Assembly (NCBI GenBank): GCA_037447655.1
Contig: JBBHKE010000177.1
Location: 1-30,608, forward strand
Source of the DNA: Zygnema cylindricum
Lineage: Eukaryota > Streptophyta > Zygnematophyceae > Zygnematales > Zygnemataceae
Direction: 5' to 3'
DNA length: 30,608 bases
Shown: piece after piece, positions 1 through 11,014 of the stretch
Numbering within the stretch: position 1 is the first letter of the stretch
How the letters are laid out: each line of letters starts with the position of its first letter
Notes under the pieces: generated by a model
What the model was told of the DNA's origin: nothing
Seen by the model: only the letters and a program-made list of their open reading frames with translations
The model's database searches: none
Made by a program: the position numbers and the translations under genes

Positions 1-164
1 GGGTATTTTCTTAAAGTTTTATGAAAGGAAAAGGAAAAAGAAAACGGGGAAGCAGGTGCTTGTTTTATTTTTTTTATGTGTGGGAGTTGAAAAGAAAATA
101 GACTAGAAAATAAAGGGAGTGTTGATATTTGTGTATTTTCTAGGTCTGTATTAGGATAGAAAAA

Positions 165-360
165 AGTAGAGGCAATCTGCCTCTAACTCTCTTCTCCAAG
201 CCCCCACACTTATTGTAGTCACTAAAGGCTCGATAAAGAGACAGAGCCATGGCTGCCTATGCCCTCTATAGAGACAGGAAGTAGACTTGGTAGTTTTTAT
301 TAAAAATGGATTTTTGACGGACCCAGGAATTGATCCTGATACCTACCGCCTGTCAAGTCA
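165..360 (-). repeat. Possible tRNA-derived SINE relic
   Basis: On minus there is TCAGGATCAATTCCTGG, which resembles a T-arm / B-box (about 325-345), followed by a body ending in GAGGCAGATTGCCTCTA. No A box or full cloverleaf could be placed. Confidence 0.2.
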
Positions 361-2095
361 TCCGTAGTAGAGTTTTGAATTTGGTAGACGTCCGCGAAAG
401 AATCGCACAATTTGGGGTTGTATTTTAAAAGATATAGTTATTCCTGTATTTAAGCGGCATCGCGAGGTCAAAATAACGAGTGGGTGTTCATTATAACGGG
501 TAAAGGGTCAAACTAGCCGCAGAATTTCAGGCGCACGTTTAAAATGTACCAAATGTATCAATATTTTGTTTAGTACGCACAATGGTTCGTTTTGTACAAT
601 TTTTAGTACGAAACGTCACTTTCACTTTATGGAATTTCGTACGTAGTTTCGCGTGTGAAATTTGTGACGCACGTTCGTGCAAAGTCGCGTTTTGTTTGGC
701 GTGCACTTTTGCACGTAATTGTTACGTAGTGAAACGTATCGTTTGGCTAGTTAGTAAATCCTACGTAGTTAGTAAGAGATTTCACACGCTTTTGCATTGG
801 TCAGTCTAAGTCCTTGCTGGTCAATGATTCGCCCAGGTTGGCCCAGGTAAAACATGTTCAACAGAGCGTTGACTCTGGTTTAGCAAGTCCAGAGCGATGA
901 TAGATAAATTGTGAAGTCTAAGAGAAAAGTAAACTTCTTTTCCATTGGAAAAGTTTGTGAAAATTCGAACTGATCGTGGTCGTGAGCGACTAAAACCAAA
1001 TTGGAGCAATGACATTTTTGCACTGAAATCTCTTACAAACTAAGTAGTGTTTTAGTAGTTAAGAGATAGAATTATTTAAGATTGGAGAGCAGTGGAAATA
1101 CTTTAATAAGAAGGGTTGAGCCACGAGGGCAAGAGACCAAACTTATGTTATGTGGACAGAAGCTTCTTCTAATTTAAAGTTTATTTCTTTATGTGAGTGC
1201 GTTCCAATGTGAATGTGTAATTTTCCAATGTGTGGAATGTGTGGTTGAAATTGGTTGTAGTAATGGGATTTTTTGAGAGGTATGAGATCCTATTACAATC
1301 GCGCTAGAAAACAAACTGCAGTATAGTTAAAGTTTCAAGGTAACGCAACTTATACGGTGGTAACTTCAACTTTTTGGTACGGCTGGATATTTTCTCGTTT
1401 TTTTCCAAGTTATAGAAAAAAACGACAGAAAATAGCTGTAACTTTAGCACATGGGAAAGTGCACTAAGAAAACATGAACATTATTAGACGGTTGTAGTGC
1501 GTTCGCGTCGTAAGCCCTCTTGTTCTATTCGTCTCCACGTTTAATTTGCACGGAGGTGTTTCGTGCGAATATTTTGCACGTGTGGTTTCGCTTTGTTTTG
1601 TACGTCTCATTTGTGTGTTGTACGCACTTGTTGGTTTATTGATTGTTCGTGCTGCGTACTACGTGACTACGTGGTTCATCTCGTCTCGATTTTGCACACG
1701 TTATGTTTAGTGCGCCAATCACATGTATGTTATGTTCGTATGATATAATGTTGTTTAGTTTGGTTGTGTTTATTAGTGTGTTTTAATTCGCACGCTTGTT
1801 GTTATTCATGTTTAATTGTTTTGTTTGAGTGGAAAGCGCATCTACCTGTTTTCTGCATGTTTACTATTCACGCGTCCTATTCGTGAAGGCGCCGCCTTTG
1901 TGGTTTGGTAGTTAGTGCACGTCACGTCTGTTTCGTAGGCATTTAAGTGCAGAGGAACAGTTGCAAAAAGCATACGTAATATATAGATTAACGTACGTCT
2001 ATATTTACTTACGTTTCAAAACAATACAATTTGGAAACGTAATCATTTGCGATACGTACTGAAAAAAAGTTGGTTCACATTAGAGCGTACGGAAT

Positions 2096-2265
2096 TCGTG
2101 CGGAGAGTTAATGTACATTGGAGAGTACGGGCATACGAAATTTGCGCGGAGAGTTAATCTCCATTGGAGAGTACGAAATTAAATTTTTCCACGTACGAAC
2201 ATCCGCGAGGAGAGTTAATCTACATTGAAAAGTACGGAAGTTTTTGATAGTACGGAAATTGACAA
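2096..2265. repeat. Three-unit tandem repeat (GCGGAGAGTTAATCTACATTG)
   Basis: Units start near 2098, 2143 and 2204, each with GCG.GGAGAGTTAAT, a C/TACATTGGAGAGTACG stretch and a variable tail. Confidence 0.75.
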
Positions 2266-2287
2266 ATAACATCACATTTTGGAGTAA

Positions 2288-3814
2288 AGGTATGTCCCCA
2301 TGTGCCAAAGTAAGGCATTTTTTCTGTCGTAATTTTGTAAAACTTAGCGTCTTGCCGAGTAAGTAGCAGCCGTATAAAGCAATCGAAAAAAGTATAAGTA
2401 CATTTTGCGTCATCGTCAAACTTAGAATGTACTGCATGTTGTCGTCTTTCGACCCACGGTTATGTAAAGAAACATCAACTTCGGACTTTTCTTGAAAACA
2501 CATCAGCGATGTTTGTTAAAACAAATAATTTTTGTTTAACAAATAGGAACACATAGTCGCATGTGTCAAAAAATTTCAAAGTTTTCAAACGATTTCAGCC
2601 GACAATGAGATGTACACGACTCGCTATGTTTTGGTCGTTTGCGTTTAATAGGACGAAAGAAAGTACACAATTTGTTTTGTTTTGTCCTTTTCCGTTCGGT
2701 AAGGATTTTTTTTTGCAGGGGTCTCAAGATTCTGATGCCATTTAACGTCGATCAAACAAGAAGGTTAAAGGCAAAATACATCTCCTTCAACCATCGAACG
2801 CCACAAACTGGAAGGTGGTACGTCTACAATGTCGCGGTAAGACATGCGACGTCTCAAGCAGTTACAAAAAAAAATGTGCCTCATCACTGATTGTAGACGT
2901 TGACAGCCGTCACGAGCATTGTCAACGTATGCAATCGTCACACGTGTAAGTGACATTTTCGGTGTTAGGGCACGGCCCTATGTACTTGTAACTTAGAGAA
3001 CTTACTTTATTTTTTAGAGCGGGGCCAGCGGACCTGAATTTTAGATGTCTCTATGTGTTTACTCGAACTTGTTACATAAGATTGTGACAATTGTATACGT
3101 CGACAACGCCCGTGACGGTTGTCACCGTGTATAATCTCTCTTACTGCACCGTATTTTTCGAAACTTTTTGAACAGTCGAAAGACACATCGTAATTTTTGA
3201 AACGATTTGGCATGTCGCATGTCATTGCGTGCCATTGTAGACATACAACCTTGCAGCCGTGGCTGTACAACATGCCTTTGCATAAACCTCTCATGTTCGA
3301 CCGCCATGACTTTGCAGATTTTTCACCCTTTACGTGAAATGACAGTGCACCATCGAGACCCCTTCAAAAAAAAACCGTAGAAGGTGCATGTGGACAAAAA
3401 CAAACAACCATGTACTTTTTTCAGTCGTCAAAAACTTTTGAAAAAATTTCACACCTGGAAATATGTTTTTTTTATTTGTGTAAACTTTACTTTGCTTAAA
3501 ACACATTATCCATGTGGCTTATGATAAGTTTGAAGATGATGTGACAGTGGGTCGAAAAAACACAAAACGACAATTTTCCGTACATCGTAAGACAATGACA
3601 CAAAATGTACTCTAAAAATTAGCGATTTTTTCATGCGCTCGCAACTTAGGCAGTACGACACTAAGTTTTAAAGGAAAACGACATAAAAAAAACCCGTACT
3701 TAGCCACATGGGGTTGTACCGTTACACATAAGGACACCTGAAATCCGATTCCGCCGGATCTGCGCTGAAATACAAAGTAATCTCGCTAAGTTTCAGGTAC
3801 ATGGGGAGATACCC
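2288..3814 (-). mobile_element. GGGCGTGTCC-family element, inverted, split by 2968-3721
   Basis: The left end GGTATGTCCCCATGT followed by GCCAAAGTAAGGCATTTTTT is the complement of the family's right end. The right end ACATGGGGAGATACCC, preceded on the complementary strand by the CTGAAACTTAGCGAGATTAC stretch, matches the family's left end. Flanks TAA / AAA, so the target duplication is imperfect or mutated. Confidence 0.75.
2968..3721. mobile_element. GGGCGTGTCC-family element, nested
   Basis: 754 bp, flanked by TTA (2965-2967 and 3722-3724). Left end GGGCACGGCCCTATGT; right end ACATGGGGTTGTACCG is an imperfect complement. Internal similarity to 6553-7491 at both ends (GTGGGTCG, CACAAAATGTAC, AAACCCGTACTTAG.CACATGGGG). 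It lies inside another family member in the opposite orientation. Confidence 0.8.
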
Positions 3815-5376
3815 AAATTAAATCGTACACGCAGATTTATCTTGTACTTTTTAAAATTTGAATATACATAACTTCTCCGCTTTCAAAATACCTTCTCTTT
3901 TCAAAATACTCGTTCAATAAAAGCTATAGGATGTTTTTTTACTCTCTGCGTATAATCCTCATTTCACGTAGCTTACTAAAACAAAAATCGCCTACGGCAC
4001 CAAACGACAATATGAGTGTATTTTTTTTTATTTTTTTTTAATGGCATAGGTGAAGTGTTCGCACGTGACGCGCGGCTTAGCTTCTTCGACGAATTAAATA
4101 GTGTTGTTTAAAGTTTGAACATTGATTAAATTATGTGGATATTTTGTGTCACGAACGCGATATACATGTTCTCATACGACTTGGGCGCTATTTAGCAAAT
4201 GTTTTATATAAACCTTATAAGTATGCACACTTTGTTTTTTTGTTTTTTTGTCGATTCACCTATCGTAGGAAACTCCTAAAAACATTCTCGCGCCATTTTT
4301 TTGTCCTTGTCATTTCTGGGAGGATCATTACCGGGCAAAATCATCATTGAAGGTCTCCGCCGCCCGCCAAATAAGCCCTCCCCCCAATGTCTAATACCAC
4401 TGCGGTACGTATTTTCTACAAAGCGTCAAGTTCCATCTATCGAAAATGGGGGTAGTTTATATGAATCTGCGACTATCCGTACTAAACCGTACCGCTTATT
4501 TTTGTTTTTAGGTGCTAAAAATCTTAAGGATTTCCAATATCAGATCATAGCTTGCGTGGCGCCAGTCAATTTAGAACACGTGGTTTACAGACCCTACGTG
4601 ATAGAACATCGACTCAATTAACCGGGGCCGTAGAGTTTGCTGTACGATTACAGAAACAATTGATGGAAAGTCACCTTAAGGGTAAGGTTCCGTTAAGGAA
4701 AAAATGTCGTCATTTATTGAAAGCCGTACGGTTTCGTACAATGCCGTAACAAAAAAAAAATGTAAGAAAGACAAGCCTACTGAATGAGGGATTTTATTCT
4801 ACGCGTTTATGGGCATAAACATGGACCGTCGAATGCATAATCGGATACGCCATTGTCTGACACTTTCAATTCGCAACAAGTGACTCAGAGTAGGTCAATT
4901 TTTATTGTCTGAACGAATATCATCGTGCCTCATGGAAAAGTGAAGAAATATCCACGACGACCTTGCGACCAAGTGGGTACACGTCGCATATGATATGTGC
5001 ACTCAGCCAGGGAGGATGCGAGGCCAACGGAAGCCGCAATAGAATATTTGATGGAGGATATTGTTTCACGCTTCTGTTGCCATCGACTAACCATTCTGGC
5101 ATGTTTTTACGCTTTTACAAATCTAAAGTTTTGTCTGCCTGTACATATTTTATTCAACATGTCGTACGAGTCACTTTTCACCTTTGCTGGTACAAATATG
5201 TGGTCACAATTTGCTGTCAGAGATTCTTTGAAACTTACCAAATCATCTATTACATGGACGAATCAAAGTGTTTCATGCAAATAAAATGTTGGTTACTGAC
5301 CCGACACAATGGAACGATGGCGACACAATTGAACGATGGCTTCAGTAAAGGAATTTTTGACAATGGAGCAAAGCTC
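3815..5376. other. Repeat-derived non-coding DNA
   Basis: GTAC-rich, with short open frames only. No element ends located; probably further decayed transposon sequence. Confidence 0.5.
5302..5341. repeat. 19-bp tandem duplication
   Basis: CGACACAATGGAACGATGG is followed by CGACACAATTGAACGATGG, just left of the 5380-6187 element. Confidence 0.85.
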
Positions 5377-5379
5377 TAA

Positions 5380-5470
5380 GGGTGAACCTCCATCAAGTAA
5401 AAAGTGAGGTTCATTACTGGAAAAAGTGTATTTTTCGTACGAGTCCAGGTAATTTTTGTACCTGGCCGTA

Positions 5471-5516
<46 letters not shown>

Positions 5517-6187
5517 CATGTTTATTGGAGATTTGTTAATATTCTCCAAGCTTTTTGGCGAAAACTTCCACCGTCCGACTTTGAATTTTCGACGCAAACA
5601 CCATTTTTATCCAGTTTCTGGCGAATTGTCTCCTCAAATGTTATCGCGAGGAGACTTGCCAGGTACTGGACGTGTCAATTGGTCCACTTTGAAATAAAAA
5701 GGTACCATCTACGGCGGGCGAGCAATGACGACCTCATAATTAGCAAAGACCACATGACTCCGTACATAGGGGATTCGAGAGCGACGAAATAATTTTTGTT
5801 GCAAGATATCTCTCTGACGACACTTTCCGTTTGTGGAAAGGACTTTGCGTACAAAATATAATGGCAAACGATAAAATTAAAAATTTTTATTTTGAAAAGG
5901 ATTTTGAAACGGTTTGGTACAACGAAATGGCAAGATCGTACAAATTGTACATTCGCATAGCGTTGCTAGATATTTAAATATGCGTTCGTCTGTACATGCG
6001 CCATTCAAATTTTGTGTTTTTCGAATCTTTTAATATTCTCGGTCAGCTGAACAAGATCCGGCGTTGTTCCAAATCGTAATCCAACACGTCAGCAATTGGT
6101 GCCTCGCTGGTAGAACCTGATGGAAAAGTGATTCAAACAGTAAACGTGTCCGTACGGTTATTGGGAACGCCTGATGGAGGTTCACCC
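5380..6187. mobile_element. Inverted-repeat element of the GGGTG family
   Basis: 808 bp with perfect 16-bp terminal inverted repeats GGGTGAACCTCCATCA and TAA at both flanks (5377-5379, 6188-6190). It shares internal segments with 15637-16339 (GCGAGGAGA...TTGCC, ACTGG.CGTGT). It contains a (TA)n tract. No transposase. A 3-bp TAA duplication with G-rich ends fits PIF/Harbinger. Confidence 0.9.
5474..5513. repeat. (TA)n microsatellite
   Basis: About 20 TA units inside the 5380-6187 element. Confidence 0.95.
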
Positions 6188-6552
6188 TAATCCATACTTC
6201 GAATAAACGCAACTGACTGCGCGGAACAAAAAAATTCACAGCGATAATGAATTCCCTCATGGTGACCGGATAGTTGTCAAGATGCTCCAATAATATTGGC
6301 GTAATTCCTGACCGTTGGATGTTTCACTTTTTCAGATCCGCGAAGCAATCTTGCAAATCATGTAGTGTGAAGAAACTCTCCTCGCGAAGAGAGTTGCATT
6401 ACGTTGGTCGTGTACCATTGGTATACGTGAAAAGTGAAAAAAAATCCACGACCAATACGAGATCACATATGTACATGTCAGACCATCTGCTTCCTGCCAC
6501 GTTGGATGCAAACCATGTGCTTCCTGCCACGGTGCGATGGACGTTCACCTAA

Positions 6553-7491
6553 GGGCGTGTCCCCATGTAACCGAAACTTTGAAACGTTACTTTGGATTTT
6601 AGCGCGGATTTTACGGTGTACTTTTCAAAGTGTGCCTATGTCAATCATTACTTGCGCCTTCATTACTTCAAATATGTGACAGTTGTAGACGTCTACAACA
6701 TGTGTGACAGTCTACGAAACGAAATGTAGACGACTACGAAACTTCCTAAAATTGATGACGTCTTCAAAAACTGCGACGGTTGTAGATGTCGAAGTTTTTG
6801 TGACGTTGTAGATGTTTAGGGTTTTGTGACATGGCGAAGTCATGTTACCATATGACGTCATCAGTACGTAGATTTTCCGCCATGGCTTCCCGATTTCCTT
6901 TTCTTATCTTTTATCATTTGATATGCCATCAAACTCAGACAAAAAATATTCAAAAAAAAGAAAAAAAAAATATTTTTCATTTGATACTATTATTGTTGCA
7001 TCTTGTGTAAATAAGAGAGAAAGAGTGGTAGAGTGAGAAAGAGTGAGAGAGACGAGGACAACGTAAAATTTTGCAAAGGACCCATGAATGAAAGTGGAGG
7101 TCCGAGACCCCAAAGAATTTTTTTCCGTACATGCTCGTCATTTTCGTACGTACATGCGCGTGACGAGTAGGGGAAAAAATAGAATGTACTCTCCGTCGCT
7201 CAAATTTTTTGAAAACGTTTGACGCGTGCAATCCCGGTTTTCTATTCGTTAATAGGGTAGTATTTTGACTAAAATCAGGTCGCGATTTGATTCCTGTGCA
7301 AGTGTGAAGATGAGCTGGAAGTGGGTCGGGATAACAACGCCAAATTGCCATACCTTTCAAGTTCCAAGATGACGCAAAATGTACTTGTGTTTTTGCCCAT
7401 TTTTCGTACGGCGTAATTTTTTTCGTTGGAAGTCCCATTTTCTTAGAAAACGACGGAAAAAACCCTTACTTGAGCACATGGGGACACGCCC
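6553..7491. mobile_element. Inverted-repeat element of the GGGCGTGTCC family (Harbinger/Tourist-like)
   Basis: 939 bp with 16-bp perfect inverted ends GGGCGTGTCCCCATGT and TAA at both flanks (6550-6552, 7492-7494). It interrupts a repeat whose other copy (15996-16020) is continuous. Near the left end there are many GTAGACG / CGTCTAC words (6675-6830). Only short, unrelated open frames; non-autonomous. Confidence 0.9.
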
Positions 7492-7765
7492 TAAATTATC
7501 TTCGCACGCTCCGTTCGACATCCATCGACCTTCAAAGTTTGCCGCGCCTTTTTGCCATTCCGTTTCGTAATTTTAATTTCCATTTTCAAAGCTAAAATTT
7601 GGTAGATAACTTTTCGTACGAATCATAATTACCTCCTGTGGTACAAATATTTCGTTTTGACTTTCCGTTTGAAGATTTTTTTAATATTTTCAAAATCTGA
7701 ACGATAACCTACGTGGCACCAACCGTAATCGCGAAAGTTTCTTTATTGTCCCGATATAATTGAAA

Positions 7766-7842
7766 ACCTAAAAAAAACCCAAAAAAAACCAAAAAAAAAC
7801 AAAAAAAAACTATCCCAGAAAAAGACAAAAAAAAAAAACCCT
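7766..7842. repeat. A-rich low-complexity tract
   Basis: Repeated CCAAAAAAAA / CAAAAAAAAA runs within the 6230-7905 relic; probably slippage expansion. Confidence 0.85.
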
Positions 7843-7905
7843 CTCAGTAAACCTGTCAATAGAAGTCTCCGTACGTTTACTGAGACCGCATAATGGAATC
7901 GAGGC

Positions 7906-8184
7906 CATATCATCGTAATTTATCGATCAATCTTGTCGTTTAGCAAGGCGATACGAAATGTGCCGTACCGTACTTATGTCCCAACAAAAAGTCGTCACGG
8001 AGCTCCATTACTGGACCGCATTTCATCCAAAATCGTAACTTTGAGAGTACAATCCGTAATAGCCGTACGTACAAAGTTACAAAGCGGTCGTACGTATAAA
8101 ATGACAAAACGGCTACCGGGATAATAGGGCGAATAAGACGAAAAGTGACGCAAATAATTTGAGTTACTTGAAAGACAAAGTTTT
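7906..8184. other. Non-coding, GTAC-rich
   Basis: Continues the repeat texture of the preceding region. Nothing identifiable. Confidence 0.45.
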
Positions 8185-8240
8185 TTTTTTTCTCCTCTCT
8201 CTCTCCCTATCCTCATTCTCTCGCTCTCCCTCTCCTGATT
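8185..8240. repeat. CT-rich tract
   Basis: Poly-T then TCTCTCTCTCCC on plus. It marks the change from the GTAC-rich repeat lawn to a stretch of different composition. Confidence 0.85.
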
Positions 8241-8802
8241 TGCCCGTGTCTTGACGGATTTCGGCGCCTGATCGCACCTGATGGTCGTTCGCGCTCATCT
8301 CTCCCACTCAGCAATAACATTCTACAACCATGGCTTCTCCACCCTGGTCAGATGGCCACGGCCAGCCACCGATGTCATTTCACTACTGGACAAGTGGACC
8401 TCCACTTTGTCTTATTCTCCAGCTCTGCCCTCCCTCTCTAATATTCATCCATGGATTACTCCTAGAGGGTGCCTGCCATCTGCCTACCTCTCCTTCACTA
8501 AAACTACCGTAATCCTTCCTGTAATAGAGGCCATGAATTCTCCCATCCCTAAGAACTTTCAATATGGAAAACTTAGTATCTGATTCTGTAACCTAATTAA
8601 ACACTTTTCTCCTGAGTTCCTGTTTTCTGGCAGGCCATTCTATGGAGGAGCCATAGCTGCTAATTGCTAAGTAACCCTTTATAGCAAAGCTCTCCTCTGT
8701 AGAACCTCCATGGAATAGACTTCCTGAGAGCCTCTCTCCCGTTATATAACTCCTGAACAGCCTTGATGTGCAGGTCAATACGACTCGATTGTTTTCCTTC
8801 AG
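8241..8802. other. Unassigned stretch upstream of the possible exon
   Basis: Two overlapping plus-strand open frames (8281-8583 from ATG 8281; 8330-8512) and some on minus (8593-8842), none recognisable. The composition is gene-like rather than repeat-like, so it may hold earlier exons or introns of the unit ending at 9156. Confidence 0.3.
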
Positions 8803-9156
8803 ATCTCAGTTTAATTGAACTGGCAGCCATAGATACGGACATTTCCGTGTCTCAGCTCAAACTTTTGGAAGCCATGCGGATGTTTGATGTAGAAGATGTT
8901 AGTGTCTTGGAAATAAAATCAGCGGATGAATTGATTACTATGGCGGTCGGAAATATTAGGGTTCCGGTTTACTTTCAGGTCGGGATCCGCGACGGCATGC
9001 ACGACGGGATCTAAAATCAATCCAGCTGTGGCGGAGAAGATGGTACTTTCTTATCCTAAAGGGACATTGTATTTAGTGAAGAATGCACACATTTTCTTTC
9101 TTGGAACCAACGACAGAGATTACTTCAAAGTGCTAAAAAATTTCTTTGACTTTTGA
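8803..9156 (+). pseudogene. Possible 3' exon of an unrecognised plus-strand gene, frame unresolved
   Basis: A good acceptor (GATTGTTTTCCTTCAG) precedes an open stretch reading ELAAIDTDISVSQLKLLEAM, then RMFDVEDVSVLEIKSADELI to VPVYFQ at 8978. That frame stops at 9014. One base over, from 8980 the frame reads SGSATACTTGSKINPAVAEKM, then YPKGTLYLVKNAHIFFLGTN to FFDF and stops at 9154-9156. Both parts have a protein-like residue mix, so either a one-base frameshift (pseudogene or sequence error) or an unseen splice joins them. No family recognised. The opposite strand has no convincing alternative. Confidence 0.35.
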
Positions 9157-10095
9157 CTAATCTAGCCTAGCCCGGGTGATAAATGAGAGAAAGAACGAGA
9201 ATTTTGTGCTCGGTGTTTTCAGGGTATGTGTGTATAATTGCTAGCATCTGTTGTATATATGAGATGCGGTTTTAGTTTTGAAGTTCAAGTTTTAACATTT
9301 TGGGAAAGCTTTTGTTTCATTCTTTAGCTCCTATGTAGATGAGTGTACAAAGAAATAATTCACAATTTCGCAAGATGTTCTGTATTTCCTAGCCTATTTC
9401 AAATGTTCAAAATGTATAATTTAACATTTAATATGACATATAATCAGGAGAGCCTTTTCTTTTTTTGAGAGAACAAGTAGTAAAAAACGATCAGATGATT
9501 GCGATACTCTCGATTGTTTTCTAACGAGGGGCATTTTTGTGAATATAGATTCCTTGTTCCCATGTGTCCTTTTTGTAATCGTCGATGACTTAAAGGTAAC
9601 TAAATTATTTAATGTCACAAGGAGTCTTTTTGAATTACCAGTGGTTTTCTTCATCATATGCAATCTGTTTCTATGTGTTTTAATAGAAAAATTCCAACGT
9701 GGATTTGGTTTTCTTTTCTTTTCTTATTATTTATGGGATAATGTTTATTATTTTTGAATAAGTTTTTGTACACGAACATGTGAGTGACAACCTACTTTGT
9801 TAGTGATGAATTCTAATCTCGGAAATACTATGTTGTGTTGTGACATTTTTTAAAGGAATTTGTATTGTTTTCTTTGTTACTTCACAACATTGCTCAATTA
9901 AGAGATTTTTGTTTTTCAAAACCTTTTTACATATGTATTTTTTTGATAATGGAACTTTGATTCAAGAGCCTTGTGAAGGTTGAATGAGGCATTTAATGGA
10001 TAAACTACTCCATAGTGATAAATTGACTACATAATTGAAGTGAAGGTGCATTATTTGAAAATGTTTACGATTACTATTGAGCAACATTGTAAGCT
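9157..10095. other. AT-rich non-coding stretch
   Basis: T-rich on plus; could contain the 3' UTR of the unit ending at 9156. I see no gene or repeat in it. Confidence 0.45.
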
Positions 10096-10162
10096 CTAAG
10101 CAAAACCAAAAACAACAAAAAATAACAAATAAGCAAAACCAAAAACAACAAAAATAACAAAT
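10096..10162. repeat. 33-bp direct repeat
   Basis: AAGCAAAACCAAAAACAACA followed by AAAATAACAAAT occurs twice in tandem. Confidence 0.85.
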
Positions 10163-10184
10163 GCAAAACACTCCGTTTCAAAAA

Positions 10185-10348
10185 TATTGTGGAGTTTTCC
10201 GCACAAAGATGCCATAGGTTTTCCGTTCAAAAATACCTATTGGTTTCCCGCACAAAAATACCTATTGGTTTCCTGAACAAAAACACCGTCGGGTTTCCGT
10301 ACACAAATATTGTAAGGTTTTCCATAACATAAATACCGTAGAGCTTTC
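10185..10348. repeat. 25-bp tandem array (GGTTTTCCGCACAAAAATACCTATT)
   Basis: About seven degenerate units ending exactly where the copia LTR begins. The unit contains CTATTGG, which is also the first seven bases shared by the LTR edge. Confidence 0.85.
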
Positions 10349-10912
10349 TATTGGAGGTGGATTGGCGGACGCCATGAAATCATACACAAAAGAAAAGATG
10401 TAGCCATTTAAAATGATAAATTGAGCTGAATTTGGGATGATTTTTTAATTACAGAAAGTCCCTTATATACAACTTGTCCCTTATATACAACTTATATACA
10501 AATTACACAGGAGTCTAATCGCTCTTTGGTGCACTGTAACGAAAAGGATTCTAGTAAAAAAGGATTCTAGTCCAGATTTTAATAAATGTATTCTAGATCC
10601 TAAGGGATTGACGTTAAGGCGAGATTTTAACACCTGTAGACTAGATTCTAAGGGATTGACTTTAGGGCGGCAATGTACAAATGTGATTAAGACCTAAAGA
10701 CGTAGATTCAGGCGATGAAAAAAAGTATGATGAGACAACCAAGAATATAAAAGAGGATTAAACAAGGAACGATAAACATACGCAGGAAAAAGAAGACCAT
10801 TGCCCATAGGACTTGTACATAGGACATCGAGAGGGGGCCGACTCATAAATGACAAGTACGGAAGAGAGTAAGAAAAGGACAACAGGAGACCGATGCTATA
10901 TGACCCTTAACA
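10349..10912 (-). repeat. Copia LTR, left copy (3' LTR in coding sense)
   Basis: In coding sense it begins TGTTAAGGGTCATA right after a G-run polypurine tract and ends near CACCTCCAATA. It aligns with 15326-15636 plus 16340-16555. Shared segments include TATTGGAGGTGGATTGGCGG, CGCTCTTTGGTGC, GACAACCAAGAAT and CAAGTACGGAAGAGAG. It provides the uninterrupted version of the site occupied at 15637. Confidence 0.9.
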
Positions 10913-10921
10913 CCCCCCCTC
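10911..10921 (-). other. Copia polypurine tract
   Basis: GAGGGGGGG in coding sense immediately before the TGTT start of the 3' LTR, the expected second-strand priming site. Confidence 0.75.
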
Positions 10922-11014
10922 AAGCAAAAACTATGAAGAGATTGAGATGAAAAGAAAAGGAAATTTAGCCAAGAGGAGAATGAAAACGAAGGCCAAAGGA
11001 GAGACAATGTTGTT

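Larger units (their letters stand above)
1..2284. other. Repeat-derived non-coding DNA
   Basis: No supportable gene. Rich in GTAC, TACGT and GCACG words, especially at 560-780 and 1500-1760, which look like diverged copies of each other. Short open frames there have biased compositions set by these words. Confidence 0.5.
6230..7905. mobile_element. Older relative of the GGGTG family, split by a second element
   Basis: 6230-6552 and 7492-7905 align with 15735-16340 (shared: TTTCACTTTTTCAGATCC, AAACTCTCCTCGCGA, GTCGTGTACCATTGGTA, CGACCTTCAAAGTTTGCCGC, GCGCCTTTTTGCCATTC, GTCTCCGTA.GTTTA). The left end was not found; E-type TIR sequence at 6172-6187 belongs to the neighbouring element. Confidence 0.75.

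Noticed and set aside
2765-3307. Overlapping minus-strand frames as transposase pieces
   Set aside because: They fall across the junction of two nested inverted-repeat elements, are short, and show no DDE or Myb-like motif.
9962-10171. Cys/Phe-rich minus open frame as a membrane peptide
   Set aside because: Half of it is the translation of the 33-bp direct repeat.
10344-10348. Target-site duplication of copia
   Set aside because: The left flank (CTTTC) does not match the five bases after the inferred right end (CCGCG); the right edge is uncertain.
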